A DNA stretch of 22,897 nt. Origin: Pelargonium cotyledonis (lineage: Eukaryota; Streptophyta; Magnoliopsida; Geraniales; Geraniaceae). Location: assembly GCA_036897625.1 (NCBI GenBank), contig JAYMTA010000935.1, positions 1-22,897 on the forward strand. Reading direction: 5' to 3'. How positions within the stretch are numbered: the first letter of the stretch is position 1; every line of letters starts with the position of its first letter. Positions 20,001-22,897 of this stretch are shown in pieces. The position numbers and the translations under genes are program-made. Under the pieces are notes generated by a model. It made no database searches, was not told the origin of the DNA, and saw only the letters and a list, made by a program, of their open reading frames with translations.

Positions 20001-22897
20001 GAGCTTGTTGAGGGCAATGCTGACATGGCTGGAGAGCTTCAGGGTGAAGCTCTGATGCATAAGACATATGCCGCACGCTTAATGGGTGGGGAGGCAGCAG
20101 CTCCTGCTGCTGCAACTTCAGTCTTGAGATTCATGGTTGATCTGGCAAAGATGTGCCCTCCATTTTCTGCAGTTTGCAGACGGGCAGAATTTCTTGAAAG
20201 CTGTGTTGACCTTTATTTTGCTTGTGTTAGGTTTGTTTCAATACATTTTCTGCATTACATCTATGTTAATAAATATTTACTGTGATTCTTGATTGACTCA
20301 ACTTCATGATTTTTATTTGATTTTTAACTTTGTTTCTCTGATAGAAGCTACATTGCTTCTGTTTTACTGACTAATGTTTTTTTTACAGAGCTGGTTATGC
20401 AGTGAAGATGGCTAAAGAACTTTCTGTAAAGACTGAAGAGAAGAACCTAAATGATGATGATGATGATGATGATGCCACTAGTTCACAGAATACATACTCT
20501 AGTATGCTTATTGAACAAGAACAGTCTGCCAAAACATCCATCAGCATTGGAAGCTTTCCTCAAGGGCAGGTAAGTACAAGCTCTGAAGATATGCCTGTAC
20601 CCGAATCATACGTTTCTGGTGAGAAAGTAGTGACCAGGGATAGTACATCTCAGCTGGAATCAAATAAATTCGTGCAAGAAGAGTCTCACACTGTTCAAAG
20701 CTTAGATGATGATACTGTGGACCGGGTGTCTGTTACTTCCAGTTGAAATGAGTTCCCTATGCAGAATGTAAAGTTGAATCCGGATTTAAATCACCAGACA
20801 GATACCCAGAGTTCTGCATCTCTACATATGCTTGATTCTCCAAATTTATCGGAGAAGTCCTTATCTAAAACCCCACTCACACCTTCTAAGGCTCCAGTTA
20901 CTAGCCAGACTGAATCAAAAAATCCCTCAATCGCCACTCCTTCCATGGAGTCTCTTGCATCAGCTAGTGAGTTTGATCTATCTTCAGATTCTAAATCTAC
21001 TCCTCAAGGATTAGCTGCTGCAAACGTAATTTTTACATTTAGTCCAAAGCTGCTTCTTGAAATGGATGACTTGAGTTATGGGGGTGGCCCTTGCTCTGCA
21101 GGGGCAACTGCTGTTTTAGATTTTGTGGCAGAAGTTCTCTCTGATTTTTTGACTGAGCAGATGAAAGCAGCACAAGTCGTAGAAAATATTTTGGAAAGTG
21201 CTCCTTTATACGTCGATGCTGAATCTGTGTTAGTTTTCCAGGGTTTGTGCCTTACTAGACTTATGAACTTTCTTGAGAGGCGTCTCTTGCGTGATGATGA
21301 AGAAGAAGAGAAAAGGTTAGATAAGAGCCGGTGGTCTTCAAATTTGGATGCATTATGTTGGATGCTTGTGGATCGTGTATATATGGGTGCTTTTCCACAG
21401 CCTGCTGGTGTATTGAAAACACTGGAGTTCTTCTTGTCTATGTTACAATTGGCAAATAAAGATGGCAGAATTGAAGAGGCAACTCCATCTGGAAAGGGCC
21501 TTCTTTCTATTGCAAGAGGAAACAGACCACTTGATGCTTACATACATTCAATTCTTAAAAATACAAATCGCATGATATTGTATTGTTTCCTGCCGTCATT
21601 CTTGCTTGCAGTAGGGGAAGAAGATCTTCTTTCAAGTTTAGGCATACTAATGGAATTCAAGAGATCAGTGTCATACACTTCGCTAGAAGAGTTGGGAATT
21701 GATATATGCACAGTCTTACAGCTATTATTTGCTCACAGACGAATTATATTCTGTCCGAGCAATCTTGATACCGATCTAAATTGCTGTCTTTGTGTGAATA
21801 TAGTTCCTCTTCTCTGTGACCGAAGGCAAAATGTACAGAACTTGGCTGTCGATATCGTCAAGTATCTCTTGGTGCATCGCAGAGGTTCTCTAGAAGATTT
21901 GCTGGTTTCGAAACCAAACCAAGGTCAGCAGTTGGATGTCCTACATGGTGGCTTTGATAAATTGTTGACAGGAAGTTTATCTTCTTTCCTGGAGTGGCTT
22001 GCGGGTTCTCAACAGGCCATCAATAAAGTACTGGAGCAGTGTGCTGCAATCATGTGGATTCAGTATGTTGCTGGATCAGCAAAATTTCCTGGAGTGAGAA
22101 TAAAAGGAATGGAGGGTCGGCGTAAGAGAGAAATGGGGAAAAGGTCACGAGATACTTCTAAGTTCGATCTCAAACACTGGGAGCAGGTAAGTGAACGAAG
22201 ATATGCACTGGAGCTTGTTCGTGATGAAATGTCTACTGAGCTCAGAGTTGTTCGTCAAGATAAGTATGGATGGGTTCTCCATGCTGAGAGTGAGTGGCAA
22301 ATCCATCTCCAACAGCTTGTTCATGAGCGGGGGATCTTCCCAATGCGGAAATCCACTGGAACAGAAGATCCTGAATGGCAGCTTTGTCCCATTGAAGGTC
22401 CATATAGGATGCGGAAAAAACTTGAGCGTTGCAAGTTAAAAATTGATTCCATCCAAAATGTTCTTGATGGTCAGTTTGAATTAGAAGAAATAGGAATGTC
22501 CAGAACAAAGAATGACAATAGTCCTGATGATTCTGATGGTGACTCTGAATTATATTTTAATCTTTTGACTGATGGTGCCAATCAGAATGATGCTGATGGC
22601 GAGCTGTATGAAGATTCCTTTTTTATAGAGCCCAGCTCTGCTAAAGATGTTGATTCTTCTAAGAATGGGTATATTGATGATATAGATAGTAGTATCAACG
22701 AAGCAAGTCTTCACTCTGCTCTTGATTATGCTGGGAAATCCAGTGTATCATCTGTTCCATTTGACATCATACTAGGTAGGTCTGACGCAGGATCTCCTAT
22801 GCAATCCTCATTGAGAAATGATAAAGTCAAAGCTACAGAGGATAAATCAGATAAGGATTTGCATGATGATGGGGAATATTTAACCAGACCTTTTCTG
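7890..22897 (+). CDS. SPI: SPIRRIG-type BEACH-domain protein (partial, 15 exons, two in-frame stops)
   Basis: This is a giant scaffold protein of the BEACH superfamily. In Arabidopsis, SPIRRIG acts in cell morphogenesis, endosomal/ESCRT-linked traffic and P-body function. The start MKWVSLLKDIKEKVG is the family N-terminus, and later blocks (HANVDQLVTMLVETHIFSFV, GERSWPPAAGYSFVCWFQF, VHPTSMRWIMTLLGVCLASS) match what I know of Arabidopsis SPI. Exons: 7890-8047, 9681-9750, 9870-9955, 10927-11062, 11170-11226, 11546-11722, 13196-13387, 13515-13580, 14034-14148, 14376-15526, 15754-16453, 16534-16636, 17128-18242, 18580-20230, 20389-22897 onward. All introns are GT-AG and all phases agree, giving 2762 codons. 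The expected total is about 3600; PH-BEACH and WD40 lie beyond the window. The frame is broken by TAA at codon 1596 and TGA at codon 2045, without frameshifts. It could be a pseudogene, a null allele or contain base errors. SPI versus its paralogue BCHA2 is not resolved. Confidence 0.93.
8048..9680 (+). other. SPI intron 1 (1633 bp)
   Basis: GT-AG intron ending TTTACAAGCAG. It is long and placed just after the start of the coding region, as is common for expression-supporting first introns in plants. T-rich and G-rich phrases alternate. The open frame on the minus strand at 8856-9134 has no recognisable content. No element boundaries are seen. Confidence 0.85.
9681..9750 (+). CDS. SPI: SPI exon 2
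   Basis: Completes Arg53 and encodes DKLELELDFKRFWEDFRSSS, which matches the conserved block after the variable N-terminus. It ends on a codon boundary. Confidence 0.93.
9870..9955 (+). CDS. SPI: SPI exon 3
   Basis: Encodes EKEAALNFSVDVFCRLVKQH and ANVDQLVT. The ATG of Met105 is split across the junction (AT|G). It is the beginning of the helical armadillo-like region. Confidence 0.92.
9956..10926 (+). other. SPI intron 3 (971 bp)
   Basis: GT-AG intron ending TTGACAAATCACAG. T-rich throughout, with an (AC)8-type microsatellite at 10373-10389. No embedded gene or element is recognised. Confidence 0.85.
10373..10389. repeat. (AC)n microsatellite in intron 3
   Basis: Uninterrupted ACACAC run of 17 bases. 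It could be length-variable between individuals. Confidence 0.9.
10927..11062 (+). CDS. SPI: SPI exon 4
   Basis: Encodes LVETHIFSFVIGRAFVTDIE and KLKISSKTRSLDVEKVLQFF, nearly identical to Arabidopsis SPI. It ends on a codon boundary after ...SEVTK. Confidence 0.95.
11170..11226 (+). CDS. SPI: SPI exon 5
   Basis: Nineteen codons, DGISLGSNLLTAVEVLVSG, in phase 0 on both sides. Confidence 0.93.
11546..11722 (+). CDS. SPI: SPI exon 6
   Basis: Fifty-nine codons starting PIDKQSLLDSGILSCLIHIL and ending RRLE. The middle (about residues 193-222) is variable and charged. Confidence 0.93.
11916..11998. repeat. Tandem duplication, two units of about 42 bp
   Basis: The unit TAGAAATAGGTCAGCTTGTA...GAACAGT (11916-11957) is followed directly by TAGAGATAGGTCAACCTTTA...AAACAGT (11958-11998). 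It ends about 25 bp before the primer-binding-site-like motif of the LTR fossil, so it may be part of that element's left side. Confidence 0.7.
12010..12400 (+). mobile_element. TRIM-like / Copia-type LTR-retroelement fossil
   Basis: The sequence shows a primer-binding-site-like TGGTATGAGAG (12024-12034, compare TGGTATCAGAG complementary to initiator tRNA-Met). A polypurine tract AAGGGGGAG (12151-12159) follows, abutted by TGTTGA (12160), the usual start of a Copia-type 3' LTR. Only about 116 bp separate the two motifs and there is no coding capacity, which is the architecture of terminal-repeat retrotransposons in miniature. I cannot see a matching left LTR, so it is incomplete. The right end near 12400 is a guess. 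It looks old. Confidence 0.5.
13196..13387 (+). CDS. SPI: SPI exon 7
   Basis: Sixty-four codons including VEGSVVHIMKALGSHPSAAQ, SLIEDDSLQ and VPLHTMQLHRHAMQ. Highly conserved in the SPI family. In phase 0 on both sides. Confidence 0.95.
13515..13580 (+). CDS. SPI: SPI exon 8
   Basis: Twenty-two codons, ILGLLLVNDNGSTARYIHKH followed by HL. Conserved in Arabidopsis SPI. In phase 0 on both sides. The following intron 8 (13581-14033, 453 bp) shows no embedded feature. Confidence 0.95.
14034..14148 (+). CDS. SPI: SPI exon 9
   Basis: Encodes IKVLLSAVKGFDPDCGDPAY and VGIVDLLLECVELSYRP. The Glu353 codon is split across the junction (G|AG). Confidence 0.94.
14376..15526 (+). CDS. SPI: SPI exon 10
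   Basis: Residues 353-736 of the armadillo-like region. It starts EAGGIKLREDIHNAHGYHFL and includes the strongly conserved KVKDLEAVQMLQDIFLKA and the run AVTVVNCVPEQELLSLCCLL with QQPITSELKHTILSFFVKLI. A Ser-rich, basic loop (about residues 400-470) is variable. The exon ends after ...CLIIEDVTQ. Confidence 0.95.
15754..16453 (+). CDS. SPI: SPI exon 11
   Basis: Residues 737-970, continuing the helical region: LGALIEVLKSGMVTSVLG, CDTMGALWRILGANNSAQKV and FNAGAVRVLIKSLLLFTPK are recognisable. The acceptor is TTTTTTACTAG. The last codon is split (G|GT, Gly970). Confidence 0.94.
16534..16636 (+). CDS. SPI: SPI exon 12
   Basis: Thirty-four codons, CVELLLETIYSFLSGSSPLL followed by SYALKIVEVLGAY, with Arg1004 split across the junction (AG|G). 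It follows an 80-bp intron, the shortest in the gene. Confidence 0.93.
16637..17127 (+). other. SPI intron 12 (491 bp)
   Basis: GT-AG intron ending CTGGTAACAG. It contains an imperfect palindrome CCCGTG...CACGGG at 16697-16721, a motif style often left by decayed plant repeats, and very AT-rich DNA to about 17040. A second possible acceptor (TTTTTTTTTCCAG, ending 17045) lies 82 bp upstream of the real one and would shift the frame. Confidence 0.8.
17128..18242 (+). CDS. SPI: SPI exon 13: ConA/LamG-like lectin domain
   Basis: Residues 1004-1376. After a conserved helical lead-in (LILMEDMASENVSLAPFVEM) comes the concanavalin A-like jelly-roll module found in most large BEACH proteins, about residues 1060-1290. 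Its marks are GERSWPPAAGYSFVCWFQF, EGRWHHLAVVHSKPNALAG, VAYVYINGKMRHTGKLGYSP and CYLFEEVLTSGSICFMYILG. DLLRFVPNQACGGGTMAIFD follows. The module may bind glycans or proteins; its ligand in SPI is not known to me. No defects are seen in this exon. Confidence 0.95.
18580..20230 (+). CDS. SPI: SPI exon 14: post-lectin armadillo-like region, contains in-frame TAA
   Basis: Residues 1376-1926. It starts IPRFGRLQGDIYICRQCVIG and continues through HMALTLLAFALHQNPQNVRD, HVLLDWTLWVTAPVSIQIAL, VHPTSMRWIMTLLGVCLASS and IYYILFCLIFGKPVYPRLPE, all close to Arabidopsis SPI. At 19239-19241 the expected Tyr of the SMHWYRNHNL block is TAA, and the frame then continues unchanged for 329 conserved codons to the exon end. 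This is the longest and most conserved exon apart from the last. Confidence 0.93.
19239..19241 (+). other. In-frame TAA at SPI codon 1596
   Basis: The DNA reads ATG CAT TGG TAA AGG AAT CAT AAT, where Arabidopsis SPI has Met-His-Trp-Tyr-Arg-Asn-His-Asn. A single base change from TAC or TAT explains it. The frame continues unshifted on both sides. The GTAAAG that overlaps the stop is a fair donor, but no downstream AG gives a believable in-frame intron. Confidence 0.85.
20389..22897 (+). CDS. SPI: SPI exon 15: linker toward PH-BEACH, contains in-frame TGA, runs off window
   Basis: Residues 1926-2762. It begins AGYAVKMAKELSVKTEEKNL, then a disordered acidic and Ser-rich linker with seven consecutive Asp. 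After the TGA at 20744-20746 the frame stays open for 717 codons to the window edge. Conserved blocks are SPKLLLEMDDLSYGGGPCSA, VLVFQGLCLTRLMNFLERRL, FCPSNLDTDLNCCLCVNIVP, AAIMWIQYVAGSAKFPGVRI and YGWVLHAESEWQIHLQQLVH (VLVFQ and AAIMW are read with small differences). The window ends in DDGEYLTRPFL, which in SPI lies just before the PH-BEACH module. Confidence 0.93.
20453..20473 (+). repeat. (GAT)7 coding microsatellite, poly-Asp
   Basis: Seven perfect GAT codons in the disordered linker of SPI. A pure triplet run is prone to length change without breaking the frame. Confidence 0.95.
20570..20764 (+). other. Potential exitron (195-nt in-frame cryptic intron) in SPI exon 15
   Basis: CAG|GTAAGT at 20570 is a perfect plant donor inside coding sequence, and TTCCCTATGCAG ending at 20764 is a good acceptor. 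The segment is 195 nt, begins and ends on codon boundaries, and contains the TGA at 20744-20746. Splicing would remove codons 1987-2051 and keep the frame (CAG|AAT). In Arabidopsis the matching DNA is coding (SFPQGQVS...), so retention is the ancestral state. Whether it is spliced here is inference. Confidence 0.5.
20744..20746 (+). other. In-frame TGA at SPI codon 2045
   Basis: The DNA reads ACT TCC AGT TGA AAT GAG TTC, with the same frame continuing into SPI-like sequence (SASLHMLDSPNLSEKS). Related plant proteins as I recall them have Ser at this point (SSSNEF), so TCA to TGA is the simplest origin. The region is a variable linker. Confidence 0.8.

Overview
This window is nuclear DNA from a flowering plant, almost certainly a eudicot. 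The introns are AT-rich with GT-AG borders, the intergenic part is full of decayed plant repeats (Stowaway-like MITE, L1-type LINE ends, LTR-type remnants), and there is one large plant gene. That gene is recognised from its protein sequence as the SPIRRIG (SPI/BCHA1, or the close paralogue BCHA2) type of BEACH-domain protein. It is a very large scaffold of the LYST/ALFY/neurobeachin superfamily, known in Arabidopsis for roles in cell shape, membrane traffic and P-body biology.

Layout. Positions 1 to about 7300 are intergenic. They hold short direct repeats, an LTR-like remnant (about 1830-2330), two small tandem-repeat clusters (2351-2527), a coding-like minus-strand fragment (2641-2835), a Stowaway-like MITE (3378-3610), a pair of palindromic TCP-type sites next to a TATA-like run (3738-3812), a 5'-truncated LINE with a 21-bp target-site duplication (4456-4789), an isolated exon-like segment (6408-6483, minus) and a frame-broken LINE RNase H fragment (6546-6780, minus). 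From about 7320 a GC-richer promoter and a long 5' UTR lead to the SPI start codon at 7890. The UTR carries two tiny uORFs, the second overlapping the main ATG.

The SPI gene fills 7890-22897 on the plus strand and runs off the right edge. I can place 15 exons and 14 canonical introns that join in phase into 2762 codons. The frame ends just before the PH-BEACH and WD40 modules that would complete a protein of about 3600 residues. The window covers the low-complexity N-terminus, the armadillo-like region, the ConA/LamG-like lectin fold and the long linker before the PH-BEACH module. A TRIM-like LTR remnant and a 42-bp tandem repeat sit in intron 6.

The most notable observation is that this otherwise clean frame is broken twice by single in-frame stop codons. 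One is a TAA at 19239-19241 (codon 1596), inside a strongly conserved stretch where Arabidopsis SPI has Tyr. The other is a TGA at 20744-20746 (codon 2045), in a variable linker. No frameshift or damaged splice site accompanies them. The TGA lies inside a potential 195-nt exitron (20570-20764) with a perfect GTAAGT donor. Its length is divisible by three, so splicing would remove the stop and keep the frame. No comparable bypass is visible for the TAA. The locus may therefore be a recently disabled copy, a non-functional allele, a sequence with base errors, or a gene making a truncated product without the BEACH domain.
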